Origin: DSBG01 sp049975365
GTDB taxonomy: Bacteria > Desulfobacterota > Desulfomonilia > UBA1062
Direction of reading: 5' to 3'
Length of the DNA: 64,000 nt
NCBI GenBank assembly: GCA_049975365.1
Contig: JBNGDS010000006.1
Span: 1 to 64,000, forward strand
Shown here: one piece after another, positions 44,876 through 53,781 of the stretch
Numbering within the stretch: the stretch's first letter is position 1
How the letters are laid out: each line of letters starts with the position of its first letter
Notes under the pieces: generated by a model
What the model saw: the letters and a program-made list of their open reading frames with translations, nothing else
Databases searched by the model: none
Told to the model about the DNA's origin: nothing
Translations under genes and position numbers: made by a program

Positions 44876-46572
44876 GGGCGTCTCCCGTGTGTGGAAACCA
44901 CACGATCCTTCTGCATCTTTCTGCCGGTTGCTGTCTTTTCGACGAATATACGCTCACCGGTGAACGGATCGATACCGGTATGATACATCAGAGAAGAATA
45001 GGTCGATGGCGTCGGGGTGAAGATCTGGACCTGCTCGGGATTGATCTTGAGATAGGTTTTCACGTATGAGCTGAGCTTTTCCATGTCCCTGTCCGTACAT
45101 CCGGGGTGGGCCGCCATGAGGTAGTAGGTCAGGTACTGATCCTTTCCCGCGGTTTTTGAGAGCCTGAAGAACGCATCCCTGAATGCTCTGAGCGAGCGTG
45201 TTCCGGGCTTGCCCATATGTCTGAGCACGTCTTCGGCGCAGTGTTCAGGGGCGATCTTCATCTGCCCGGAGACATGGTGTCGGACCACCTCATCAAGGTA
45301 GTTCATGCCATGTGCCCTGTCGGCCAGTACAATGTCATGGCGGATTCCCGAGGCCACGAACACCCTCTGTATACCGGGGATTCTCCTCAGCTCCCTGAGA
45401 AGTTCAATCTGTTCATCATGCCCGAGCACAAGGTTATCGCAGGGCCCAGGATCGATGCACCGAGTTCTCCTGCAGGAGATCCCTGACGGTGTCAGTGCAC
45501 ACCGAGAGCCGTACATGTTTGCCGTCGGGCCGCCGACATCGCTCAGCGTGCCCGTGAAACGGGGGTGATGTGTAAGTGAGTGTGCCTCGCTGATCAGGGA
45601 CCCCCTGCTCCTGGACTGTATTCTGCTGCCTTCATGGAGAGGTATTGAACAGAAGTTGCACCGTCCAAAGCACCCCCGGTGCGTTCGCAGCGAAAATCTG
45701 ATGGTGTCGATCGCCTTCACTGCGCCCTGACGTGCATAGTACGGGTGTACGTCGCGTTCGAAATCCAGGGCATAGCTGTCGTCGAGTTCCTGCTCATTCA
45801 GGTCTGGCCAGGGAGGATTGTGCACCAGAAACCGGTTCCCGTGTGCCTGGACAAGACCTTCATAGCCCCCGGGATCGTTGCACCGGGTGAATGTATCAAA
45901 CATGTCGATGAAGGCCCTTTTCTGTGTTGCAGCTGAGTCATACCCGGGGAGCTCCCGATAGCCGCGGGGAGGGTCTTTCGAGATGTAACAGATGCCGGGC
46001 AGATCCCGATAGTCTTTCCCTGAACGGATCCTCCTGGCGAGTTCAAGGGCCGTATATTCACCCATACCGTAGACCAGAATGTCAGCCTTTGCGTCAAACA
46101 GGATCGATCTCCGAACTGTATCGGTCCAGAAATCATAGTGGGCGATCCGTCGCAGGCTCGCTTCAATCCCGCCCAGCACGATGGGGGATGTTCCCCTGAA
46201 GAACCTGCGAATGAGGTTGGTGTAGACAATGACCGACCGGTCAGGACGCTGCGTGTTCATGCCGCCGGGTGTGTAATCGTCTGATTTTCTCCTTTTTTTC
46301 AGGGGGGTATAGTTCGCCACCATGGAGTCGATGCTTCCCCCGCTCACGCCCCAGAACAGTGCCGGTTCCCCCAGGCGGGTGATGTCTGCCGGGGAATGAA
46401 TATCTGGCTGTGCAATAACGGCCACCCTGAATCCGGCGGCTGTGAGTGTTTTCCCCACCAGGGCAATCCCGATGTGCGGACTGTCGATATACGCATCACC
46501 GGTGACGAGGATGACATCAGGTCTGTGCCAGCCTAGAGAGACAAGTTCGTGCTGTGTGGTCGGAAGAAACAT
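44872..46572 (-). CDS. ygiQ: YgiQ-family radical SAM protein
   Basis: This 566-residue protein has the N-terminal block RPDVILVTGDAYIDSPHIGIALV and a radical-SAM cluster motif RTHRGCFGRCNFCSIPLHEG (C-x3-C-x2-C) near residue 300. The SGQMKIAPEH block and the C-terminal end VQIFTPTPSTYSSLMYHTG are typical. It is shorter than many YgiQ proteins because the variable Lys-rich C-terminal tail is missing. The reaction is unknown. It is coupled to darP by overlap. Confidence 0.92.
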   Translation of the reverse strand: MFLPTTQHELVSLGWHRPDVILVTGDAYIDSPHIGIALVGKTLTAAGFRVAVIAQPDIHSPADITRLGEPALFWGVSGGSIDSMVANYTPLKKRRKSDDYTPGGMNTQRPDRSVIVYTNLIRRFFRGTSPIVLGGIEASLRRIAHYDFWTDTVRRSILFDAKADILVYGMGEYTALELARRIRSGKDYRDLPGICYISKDPPRGYRELPGYDSAATQKRAFIDMFDTFTRCNDPGGYEGLVQAHGNRFLVHNPPWPDLNEQELDDSYALDFERDVHPYYARQGAVKAIDTIRFSLRTHRGCFGRCNFCSIPLHEGSRIQSRSRGSLISEAHSLTHHPRFTGTLSDVGGPTANMYGSRCALTPSGISCRRTRCIDPGPCDNLVLGHDEQIELLRELRRIPGIQRVFVASGIRHDIVLADRAHGMNYLDEVVRHHVSGQMKIAPEHCAEDVLRHMGKPGTRSLRAFRDAFFRLSKTAGKDQYLTYYLMAAHPGCTDRDMEKLSSYVKTYLKINPEQVQIFTPTPSTYSSLMYHTGIDPFTGERIFVEKTATGRKMQKDRVVSTHGRRP

Positions 46573-46593
46573 GGGAGGTTTCGAACCCTGTTC

Positions 46594-47517
46594 TTACTCA
46601 GGGTGAGGGCGTGTTGTGTGTGGTTCAGAGGGAGACTCGCGGTGAGGGTCTTGGTTCAAATGGTTCAGCGCCCATTGAGTTGTGAGCTCCATGACCGTTT
46701 TCTTGTTCCTGTCGAGGTGGCCGATATGGCCGTTCCCTTCTATGATGCACAGGTCCTTTACACAGTTCAGGGCATGATAGAGCATCCTGGCCGTCTCAGG
46801 GGAATCGATCCTGTCTTCCGCCCCGTGGAGGACCAGGGTGGGAATCCTGATCGATCCGACTCTCGTGATGGTGTCCACAAACACCGACTGTGCGGCGCCG
46901 GGCAGGGGGAAGCTCGACCACATGGCACGAACACGGGGATTTTCCCTCCACATTCTGTTCACATCTGGATCCGATGCGACCTCGGTCTTGCTGAAGGCCC
47001 AGTTCATCTCCAGGTGGAGGTCATCACCGGTGAGGAACCTTTTCAGGTGACCCAGCCAGACGAACAGTCGCATGATCACGCTGTCTGTCCAGGTGAGGGG
47101 GTTTCTCACCGTAGCATCCAGGGTGATGAGGGTTTTCAGCCGCGGTTCTACCAGGGCTGCCTCGAGAATTGCTGTTCCCCCCGATGAGAGACCAAAGGCC
47201 CCGATCTTTTTCGCATCGATCAAGGGGTGGCCTTCGAGAAAATCCAGTGCCGAGCGGATATCTTCGACCCAGAGGCCGATGTTTACATGGTATCGCAGGC
47301 CCTGGCTCTCACCGTTTCCATGCATGTCCAGGACGAGAGCTGCGATGCCGTGCTCTGCAAGGTGACAGGCGAGTTCGAAGTAGTTTTCCTTGAAGTCCAG
47401 GGCGCCGTGACAGAGAACCAGTGCAGGGGAACACTGGGGTGGACAGGGGTGAAAGAGCATCCCTGCAATCTGTTCACTGCGGGAGAAGAATGTAACGGGT
47501 TCCTTGGAGGTGCTCAT
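46594..47517 (-). CDS. Alpha/beta hydrolase
   Basis: This 307-residue hydrolase has the nucleophile elbow FGLSSGGTAIL, a Gly-rich oxyanion loop after VLCHGALDFKEN, the acid Asp in LHGAEDRIDSP and the His in GNGHIGHLD. There is no signal peptide, so it is cytoplasmic. An esterase, thioesterase or peptidase function is possible. The gene lies 21 bases upstream-side of ygiQ on the same strand and may be co-transcribed. Confidence 0.85.
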   Translation of the reverse strand: MSTSKEPVTFFSRSEQIAGMLFHPCPPQCSPALVLCHGALDFKENYFELACHLAEHGIAALVLDMHGNGESQGLRYHVNIGLWVEDIRSALDFLEGHPLIDAKKIGAFGLSSGGTAILEAALVEPRLKTLITLDATVRNPLTWTDSVIMRLFVWLGHLKRFLTGDDLHLEMNWAFSKTEVASDPDVNRMWRENPRVRAMWSSFPLPGAAQSVFVDTITRVGSIRIPTLVLHGAEDRIDSPETARMLYHALNCVKDLCIIEGNGHIGHLDRNKKTVMELTTQWALNHLNQDPHRESPSEPHTTRPHPE

Positions 47518-47620
47518 GGAATTGCACGCAGCTCCTCACGATTCCCTATGAATTCGGGTGTGAGAGCAGTGTGTGCCGACACGGTGGCACACCAGCGGAC
47601 GCCGAATGCCCCGCTCATGA

Positions 47621-48955
47621 TCAGAGCGCAGATTGCGACGGAGCGGTTGATGTCTCTCTCGTGGAATTGATGTAATCTCTGATGCTGTCGGCCACGGTCT
47701 CAAAGGTCCATCTGCGTTTCTCATCATCCATCTCGAGGAGTGTGATCCTGAACCCTTTTCTCGTGCAGCAGAACCCGGTCAGAGGGACAACGCAGATCCC
47801 CGTCGACCCCAGGAGATAGTAGACGAACCGCTTGTCCACCTCCACACCTTTGACCTTGTTCTCGATATACTCCCGCGCCTTTGAATTGCTGATGGGCAGA
47901 CTCTGTTTATTGTTCAAAACTCCGTCTTCGAAGAGGACGGACATGTAGAACGCAGCATGGGCCCTGTTCACTTTGATTCCTTCGACCTGAGAAAGGATCT
48001 CCCAGGCTTCCTGAGCCCTGGATTCATACATGCGGCGTCTCTTTTTGAGATGGTCGGTGTAGCGCGGGTCTCCAATGACCAGCGGGATTGCGTACTGGGG
48101 GAGGCTCGTGGAACAGACCTCGAGCATCTTTGCATTGATGAGACTCTTGATGTACCGCTTGAAATTGAGCTTGTCCTGGTTGAATACCTCGATCCATCCG
48201 CACCGTGCACCAGGCCAGGGAAACTCTTTGGAGATACCCCTCAGGGCGATTCCGGGGACATCCCCGATAACCTCACTGAGGTGTGCGGTCTTCGCCGTGC
48301 TGTACACGAGGTGGGCATAGGTTTCGTCGCATATCATGAACACCTTGTATTTCCTGGCGATAGCCACGATCTTTTCCAGGAGTTCCCGGGGATACACGGC
48401 TCCGGTGGGGTTGTCCGGGTTGATCATGAGGATGCCCGCGATGGAGTCGTTGTATTTTATCTTGTTTTCGAGATCCTGGAGATCCGGCATCCAGCCGTTG
48501 TTCGGATCGAGTTCGTACGTGAGGTGCTCGTAGCCGGAATGGGCGGCTTCAGCGGATGAATGGGTGGAGTATGCGGGGGATGGGCCGATTACCCGTGCCT
48601 CCCGCTTGAGATATCCAAAGATCTTTGCCACCGCATCCCCGAGTCCGTCGAAGAAGATGATATCGTCTTTCGTGATCTGGTATCCGCCGCGCTTGTTCAC
48701 GTGCTCCGCAAGGAACTGGCGTGTTTCCAGGACACCCTGGGTCGCAACGTACCCGTAGGTCTTGTCTTCAGTAACAAGTCGGATGATGATATCCTTGATC
48801 CAGTCCGGGAGTTTTTCACCCTTTGCAATGGGATCACCGATGTTTTCCCAGGTTACCGTGACGCCCAGACGTGCAAGGTCATCTGCAACAGCAACAATTT
48901 CGCGGATTTCGTAGGTGAGCTGCTCAGCACCCTCGTGGACGATATTTCTTCTCAT
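47621..48955 (-). CDS. PLP-dependent aminotransferase, class I/II
   Basis: This 444-residue enzyme starts at ATG 48955 after GGGAGACAACG. The PLP-binding set is present: the TYGYVATQGVLETRQFLA region, MINPDNPTGAVYP, the Asp in FMICDETYAHLVY and the Schiff-base Lys in GISKEFPWPGARCGWIE. It is longer at the N-terminus than aspartate aminotransferases. The substrate is not assignable; an alanine/valine-pyruvate or diaminopimelate-type enzyme are options. Confidence 0.88.
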   Translation of the reverse strand: MRRNIVHEGAEQLTYEIREIVAVADDLARLGVTVTWENIGDPIAKGEKLPDWIKDIIIRLVTEDKTYGYVATQGVLETRQFLAEHVNKRGGYQITKDDIIFFDGLGDAVAKIFGYLKREARVIGPSPAYSTHSSAEAAHSGYEHLTYELDPNNGWMPDLQDLENKIKYNDSIAGILMINPDNPTGAVYPRELLEKIVAIARKYKVFMICDETYAHLVYSTAKTAHLSEVIGDVPGIALRGISKEFPWPGARCGWIEVFNQDKLNFKRYIKSLINAKMLEVCSTSLPQYAIPLVIGDPRYTDHLKKRRRMYESRAQEAWEILSQVEGIKVNRAHAAFYMSVLFEDGVLNNKQSLPISNSKAREYIENKVKGVEVDKRFVYYLLGSTGICVVPLTGFCCTRKGFRITLLEMDDEKRRWTFETVADSIRDYINSTRETSTAPSQSAL

Positions 48956-49020
48956 ATTCGTTGTCTCCCTGATGTGGTCACATTCATCACATCGTCTTTT
49001 GGTGTCTAAACCTTGATGGT

Positions 49021-49049
49021 TACATAATCGAACGACCTGATAAAATCAA
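49021..49049 (-). promoter_or_regulatory. Predicted promoter of the aminotransferase gene
   Basis: On the minus strand TTGATT (49049-49044) and TATGTA (49026-49021) are 17 bases apart, about 65 bases upstream of the aminotransferase start. The spacing is ideal and the hexamers are moderate matches to a sigma-70 promoter. Confidence 0.4.
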
Positions 49050-49166
49050 ACGATTTCTCTCGGGAGAGAGTCGCGCTCGACTCGTTGTTCCCATGCGATC
49101 TTTGTGGTGGGGTGTCATCTCATGGAAAAAAATCGACAGAGGAGTGTTCGTGACCCTGTTGACCAG

Positions 49167-50234
49167 CTACGGTTCTGTCTCGTGGACAACGCTCCCCAGC
49201 CAGGCCTTGAGAACCGCATGGACCAGCGTGGCCAGAGGTATGGCAAGGATGAGCCCCCAGATTCCCCACAGGCCGCCGAAGACGAGAATGGCTATGATGA
49301 TGGCTACAGGATGAATGTTCACCACTTCCGAGAGGAGCAGCGGGGCGAGTACGTTCCCGTCGAGGGCCTGAATGATGCCGTATGCAATTATGATATATAT
49401 GGTTTGTGCGCTCAGCCCCCACTGGAAGAGCGCAAAGAAGACAATGGGAAAGAGCATGAACGTGGCACCGATATAGGGGGCGAGGACGGACAGGCCCACA
49501 AAGAGCGAGAGGACAACGGAAAACCTCAAGCCCATGAGGGCAAACGTGACATAGCTGACCGCCCAGACGATGATGATCTCCCAGATCTTGCCCCTGATGT
49601 AATTCGATATCTGCTGGTTCACTTCTATCCAGACTTTTTTTGCAAGAGCCCTGTCCTCGGGGAGCAGGCCTCTGACCCACTGGAAGATAAGGTACTTGTC
49701 CTTGAGGAAGAAGAAGACCAGAAACGGCACGAGGATGAGGTAAACCAGGAGCGTGATGATCCCCTTGACCGATGATATGGAGATCTGCACGATGTTATCG
49801 CCGATGCCTGTAAACTCTGAGCCGATCATGCCAAGCAGCTGCCTCGTACGCTCTTCAGAGATTATCTCGGGGTATTTCTGGGGCAGGAGCATGAGCGTCT
49901 TCTGTCCCTTCGCGATCATGGAGGGAATTTCCATGAAGAGCTGGGCGATCTGCTTTGAGAGCAGGGGGAGGAATACCGTGAAAAAGAGCACCAGAATGGC
50001 GATGAAGAGCAGAAATACAATGATAACCGAGGCATTTCGTGGCAGGTGGAATGCCTCAAGCCAGTCAACGATACCATCGAGGAGATAGGCGATGATAACG
50101 GCAACAAAGACAGGGAGCAGCATGTCACCGAGGATGAATACCAGGGCGAACCCGAGGATCAGCAGGAACACGAGGATGAGGACCTGGGGATCGGAGAAAT
50201 ATCGCCTCACCCATTTTCGTACATACTGTTTCAT
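49167..50234 (-). CDS. AI-2E family transporter (YdiK/PerM-like)
   Basis: This 355-residue inner-membrane protein has about eight hydrophobic segments. LLPVFVAVIIAYLLDGIVDWLE, PFLVFFFLKDKYLIFQW and the late YGIIQALDGNVLAPLLLSEVVNIHPVAI and FGGLWGIWGLILAIP blocks are diagnostic of the family. Named members export autoinducer-2 or act as Na+/H+ antiporters. No LuxS gene is near, so the substrate is open. Confidence 0.93.
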   Translation of the reverse strand: MKQYVRKWVRRYFSDPQVLILVFLLILGFALVFILGDMLLPVFVAVIIAYLLDGIVDWLEAFHLPRNASVIIVFLLFIAILVLFFTVFLPLLSKQIAQLFMEIPSMIAKGQKTLMLLPQKYPEIISEERTRQLLGMIGSEFTGIGDNIVQISISSVKGIITLLVYLILVPFLVFFFLKDKYLIFQWVRGLLPEDRALAKKVWIEVNQQISNYIRGKIWEIIIVWAVSYVTFALMGLRFSVVLSLFVGLSVLAPYIGATFMLFPIVFFALFQWGLSAQTIYIIIAYGIIQALDGNVLAPLLLSEVVNIHPVAIIIAILVFGGLWGIWGLILAIPLATLVHAVLKAWLGSVVHETEP

Positions 50235-50429
50235 GGCTTACACGTATCCTACCAAGTTTTCACGAAGGATTGAACAGAGAAAACACATTGTATAGAAACG
50301 ATCAGGGAGCCCTATCTCGAGTGGACACAAGCATTTCTCAGAAGAGAGAAAGACCTCCCCTGCCGTGGGGGATTTTTCTCAATGGAACAGGGGAGAAAGG
50401 TCCCGGGCAGAGAACATTGATCCGGGAGA

Positions 50430-50452
50430 TCCGGCACGGTATTGCTGCCGGA
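50430..50452 (-). other. Hairpin after chalcone-isomerase-like gene
   Basis: TCCGGCA (50430-50436) pairs with TGCCGGA (50446-50452) around a nine-base loop, about 18 bases past the stop. There is no T-run, so it is a weak or Rho-assisted end, or a 3'-protecting hairpin. A separate TCCCC/GGGGA stem with ATTTTT on the plus strand lies at 50356-50377. Confidence 0.4.
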
Positions 50453-50470
50453 CCCCCCTGGAGGATCATC

Positions 50471-51034
50471 CTACAGTCCCAGCATCTCGTTCTTCAGGCT
50501 CTTCTGCGCTGGTTTGTCGCACAGCCAGATGCCAAAGAGGGCTTTTTTGAAATCGAATCCCGGAATGACCGTGGCAAGGTTCTTGTTCTTGTAGACCTCG
50601 GTCCCCTTGCCGGGAACATACACAAATTCATAGAGGTCGCCTTCGTTGATCTTTTCCCTGAAGACATTGATGAACTCTTCGATCCTGTCCTTGATGGGGT
50701 CGATGTTCCCCTCGGTGGAGTTCTCGAACCCTTCCCTGGTGGCGCTCTCCATCTTGTCACTGGTCACCATGCCAGAGGTGATGTAGAGAACGATAGCCAT
50801 GGCTTCATCGGCGTCGATGATGGCCTGGGCATCGCTGTTCTCTGACTTCAGATACAGACCCCCGACATACGCGTCGATGAAGAATTTCGTCCTCTTCCCT
50901 GCGCCATTCAGGATAAGGTCGGTATCGCCTGCGCTGATGGAATCGGCCACATTCACCCCCGCAACTTCCACGGCATACCCGAGTGATGCACACATGAGCA
51001 CGATAAACAGAATTGCACAAACCTTTTTACACAT
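50471..51034 (-). CDS. Exported chalcone-isomerase-like protein
   Basis: This 187-residue protein starts at ATG 51034 because GAGGAGGGAACGT is directly upstream. The signal peptide (about 1-22) ends LGYAVE. The mature part (LNGAGKRTKFFIDAYVGGLYLK, AIVLYITSGMV, INEGDLYEFVYVPGKGTEVYKNKN, GFDFKKALFGIWLCDKPAQ) is the chalcone isomerase-like fold widespread in bacterial periplasmic proteins of unknown role. It probably is not a flavonoid enzyme. No operon partner is clear. Confidence 0.87.
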   Translation of the reverse strand: MCKKVCAILFIVLMCASLGYAVEVAGVNVADSISAGDTDLILNGAGKRTKFFIDAYVGGLYLKSENSDAQAIIDADEAMAIVLYITSGMVTSDKMESATREGFENSTEGNIDPIKDRIEEFINVFREKINEGDLYEFVYVPGKGTEVYKNKNLATVIPGFDFKKALFGIWLCDKPAQKSLKNEMLGL

Positions 51035-51203
51035 ACGTTCCCTCCTCATTATCGTATAGATTTTTTAACATTTCCCTCTGGAACCGATACCCCCGGCACA
51101 TGTGCACTTCAGAAGGTCCCGGGAATCCGTACAGCTCCATGTGCAGATATTTCTCCAGCATACTATCACGTTTTTTCACACATGTGAATACATGAGTATC
51201 CGC

Positions 51204-51506
51204 TTACGTATTGTCAGATGGGTCTTGCCCACTTGGTTTGAGCTCGACTATCGTGGCACCCCAGCCCCCTTCGAGTCCCCCTGCGAGCCTGAAGGACTCG
51301 ACCTCCGGCATCGTGCTCAGCAGAGAGTGAACGATTCGTCTCAGTGTTCCTGTCCCTTTCCCGTGGACGATTCTCACGTACAGGATCCCCTTTTCCCTGC
51401 ATTCCTTCAGGTAATCAGGAACAAGCTCCTTGATGTCCCTGGGAGAGAACATGTGGAGGTCCAGGGTATCGTCGACCACGAGTTCATGGTAGGCGTCATC
51501 GTTCAT
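51204..51506 (-). CDS. Smr-domain protein
   Basis: This 100-residue protein consists of one Smr (MutS2 C-terminal-like) domain. The LDLHMFSPRD block and RIVHGKGTGTLRRIVHSLL are the two conserved motifs; the C-terminal GGLEGGWGATIVEL strand completes the fold. The family has endonuclease activity on nucleic acids, including nicking of DNA and mRNA cleavage by related domains. It lies 88 bases after metF on the same strand. Confidence 0.88.
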   Translation of the reverse strand: MNDDAYHELVVDDTLDLHMFSPRDIKELVPDYLKECREKGILYVRIVHGKGTGTLRRIVHSLLSTMPEVESFRLAGGLEGGWGATIVELKPSGQDPSDNT

Positions 51507-51594
51507 GGCGGTTTAAGAATGCGGCCGCTGGCGGGAATGCGCCCAGCGATGAGCATATGATCACGGAAGGGGTGCGGGGCATGATCCCGATGAG

Positions 51595-52485
51595 TCAGCC
51601 CCTGAGTTCAGGGGAATCCGTTCCCCAGAGGGCCTCGTGGATTTTCAGTGTTGCACGGGCGTTGTTGAGCGTGTAGAAATGCACTCCCCGTGCGTTATTG
51701 TCGATGAGGTCTCTCACCTGCCGGGTTGCCCAGTCGATTCCTATCTGCTCTATGCAGTCAGGGTCCTCTGTCCCGCAGACAGATCTCAACAGTCCTGCGG
51801 GGAAGCGGGCACCTGCAGCAAGTTCGGACATGCGGATCATACCGCTCTTTGAGATGATCGGCATGATGCCCGCGATGATCGGCACGTGGATACCCGAGAG
51901 TTCGCACCGTTCACAGAAATCATAGAAGTCACGGTTGTCGAAGAAGAGCTGGGTAATGATGTAATCCGCCCCTGCATCAACCTTGGCTTTGAGAAAGTCG
52001 ATTTCCCGCAGCCTGTTGGGGGTTTCCGGATGGCCTTCAGGAAATCCCGCCACACCGACGCAGAGATCGGGAAAGTGCTTTTTGATGAAGGTTACGAGGT
52101 CGATGGCATGGGCGAAACCGTCTTCTGCAGGGACCCATCCGGTCTGCCCGGCGGGAGGATCTCCACGCAGAGCAAGGATGTTTTCTATTCCGTGTTCGTG
52201 GTATCTCTCGAGAATCTTCAGAATGTCGTCCCTACTGGAACACACGCAGGTGAGGTGGGATACGACCGTGAGCTCTGTCTCCTGATTGATCCTGACAACC
52301 AGGTTGTGGGTGTTTTCCCTGGTGGAGCCGCCTGCGCCATAGGTTACACTCACCCAGGACGGCTGCAGCGGCATGAGGTCAGAAATCGTGTGAAAGAGCT
52401 GATCCCATGCCTTCTCAGATTTCGGGGGGAAGAACTCGAAACTGAACGTCATTGGTGTGGACGAGAAGATCTCACGTACCTGCAT
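51595..52485 (-). CDS. metF: Methylenetetrahydrofolate reductase
   Basis: This 296-residue flavoenzyme reduces methylene-THF to methyl-THF. TFSFEFFPPKSEKAW (the catalytic Glu region), VTYGAGGSTRENT, ILALRGDPP and the QLFFDN block are all present. The length fits the MetF core without a regulatory domain. It may serve methionine synthesis or the methyl branch of the Wood-Ljungdahl pathway; nothing here decides which. The ribosome site is weak. Confidence 0.94.
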   Translation of the reverse strand: MQVREIFSSTPMTFSFEFFPPKSEKAWDQLFHTISDLMPLQPSWVSVTYGAGGSTRENTHNLVVRINQETELTVVSHLTCVCSSRDDILKILERYHEHGIENILALRGDPPAGQTGWVPAEDGFAHAIDLVTFIKKHFPDLCVGVAGFPEGHPETPNRLREIDFLKAKVDAGADYIITQLFFDNRDFYDFCERCELSGIHVPIIAGIMPIISKSGMIRMSELAAGARFPAGLLRSVCGTEDPDCIEQIGIDWATRQVRDLIDNNARGVHFYTLNNARATLKIHEALWGTDSPELRG

Positions 52486-52717
52486 TGTTCACCGTTCCGG
52501 ATATTCTCAGTGATTCTGATTGTTCCTTCATGATATGCACAACGATCGGCCCATAGTGCAGGAAACTCAACCGCTTGTCAATGCAGTCCGTGCTCCATCC
52601 AAAACTTGAATGTAACAGGTCAAACCCTTCGAAGGGATCAGTGATGGTGCTGACATCACGAGGTCCTCCTGAGCGAGCCGGGAGAGAAACGTGTCTTTGC
52701 TTTTCCTTGAGCGACAT
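52472..52717 (-). CDS. Possible small protein upstream of metF, low confidence
   Basis: An 81-codon frame starting at ATG 52717 ends 14 bases inside metF. Its composition is mixed and soluble. The site upstream (GGTGGTGGTCG) is a poor ribosome site. It fills most of the otherwise empty stretch 52486-52799, where I see no other feature. It is not recognised as a family. Confidence 0.25.
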   Translation of the reverse strand: MSLKEKQRHVSLPARSGGPRDVSTITDPFEGFDLLHSSFGWSTDCIDKRLSFLHYGPIVVHIMKEQSESLRISGTVNNAGT

Positions 52718-52799
52718 CGACCACCACCACGCACCACATGGGTGGACGGGGGAATTCCCGAGGATGCACACGAGCGTCTGTTCTCCAGAGTGGTCGATT

Positions 52800-53141
52800 T
52801 CAGATACATTTTTCGATGATCTGTGCATACTTCTCAGGGAGCTCAAACGACCTGCCAATGCAATAGTCCCGGGCCACCTGTTCGATCCACTCCCTGGATG
52901 CACGAAGGTTGCCGATGGTGATTGCTGTCTTTCCCCCATCCCTCGTGATGGCGTAAGCCTCGAGATAGAGAGTGATGGGAGTATCTTCACCGTTCAGGAG
53001 CACCGTAAGCTCAAGGGTCTTTCGAGCCGAATCCAGGTGAAGATCGAGCAGTCTTCCGAACCGCTCAAGATGATTTCTGGCAATGATCTTCAGTGAAGCG
53101 GAGATGGCCAGATCTTTTCCGCGACTAAGCATGGTCTTCAT
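52800..53141 (-). CDS. Hypothetical protein, 113 aa
   Basis: The product begins MKTMLSRGKDLAI at ATG 53141, with GGGATCA upstream; an ATG nine bases earlier is an alternative. A longer overlapping reading to 53510 is in frame but would overlap the well-supported gene upstream. The predicted domain alternates helices and strands (LLDLHLDSARKTLELTVLL, ITLYLEAYAITRDGGKTAITIG) and has no Cys/His metal site or membrane segment. The family is not recognised. It lies 26 bases after another unknown gene, so the two may form a pair. Confidence 0.6.
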   Translation of the reverse strand: MKTMLSRGKDLAISASLKIIARNHLERFGRLLDLHLDSARKTLELTVLLNGEDTPITLYLEAYAITRDGGKTAITIGNLRASREWIEQVARDYCIGRSFELPEKYAQIIEKCI

Positions 53142-53167
53142 TGATCCCATGTGAAGCGATCGGTTTT

Positions 53168-53707
53168 CTACGGGGAAGAGGCCTGTTTTGCAGCCATGAG
53201 GAGAACGAGATACAGAGGGGCGAACAATTCGATGTACTCGTTCTCCCCTTCGGTGAGGATGTACTGCATGGTCGTAGAGTGTACGGTCGTCAGCCACTGT
53301 TCCAGAGGGGTATTCCCCCTGGCATCCTCGATGATCTCGCTCAACAGGTACATTCCATCTCTCAAGATCCGGCTGCGCTGCTGTTCCGAATAGGAGCTGA
53401 ACAGGACAGAACCTGCAGAGTCCATGAGAACATCTCCTTGGATGTCGATCCCTTCCTCTTTCAGCGAGGAGATCATGGGAACCGTACAGGCAGCCATGAA
53501 GCACGCGCACACCGCCGATTTCTCGGGAGAGCTGTGGTCAGGATGCGGGATATGGTCCGTTCCGTCCATGGCGTGGTCCATGATGGTCGTCAGGACCGTC
53601 ACCAGGGATTGCATCACCTCGGAACCTGAGATGTCCCGGGAAGGTGTCTGGATGCTCTCAGCCAGTTTCGTGAGGTGCTCACTGAAGTGAACGTGTGAGG
53701 ATTCCAT
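53168..53707 (-). CDS. Hypothetical protein, 179 aa
   Basis: This soluble, mostly helical protein begins MESSHVHFSEHLTKLAES and contains an Asp/His-rich stretch (VTVLTTIMDHAMDGTDHIPHPDHSS) and a Cys pair (SAVCACFMAACTV). It could bind metal, but no known motif fits. There is no signal peptide. The start has only a weak AGGTAT site. It sits directly between galE and the 113-residue unknown gene on the same strand. Confidence 0.65.
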   Translation of the reverse strand: MESSHVHFSEHLTKLAESIQTPSRDISGSEVMQSLVTVLTTIMDHAMDGTDHIPHPDHSSPEKSAVCACFMAACTVPMISSLKEEGIDIQGDVLMDSAGSVLFSSYSEQQRSRILRDGMYLLSEIIEDARGNTPLEQWLTTVHSTTMQYILTEGENEYIELFAPLYLVLLMAAKQASSP

Positions 53708-53781
53708 GTCTATCAGATACCTGCTTCATTCATCCCGGAAACCCGGCCTGCTTTTCTCCCCTGATCCATTGGCCGTGCAGA

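Noticed and set aside
52800..53510. 236-codon version of the 113-residue unknown protein
   Set aside because: The first half lies out of frame inside the well-supported 179-residue gene and has shadow composition.
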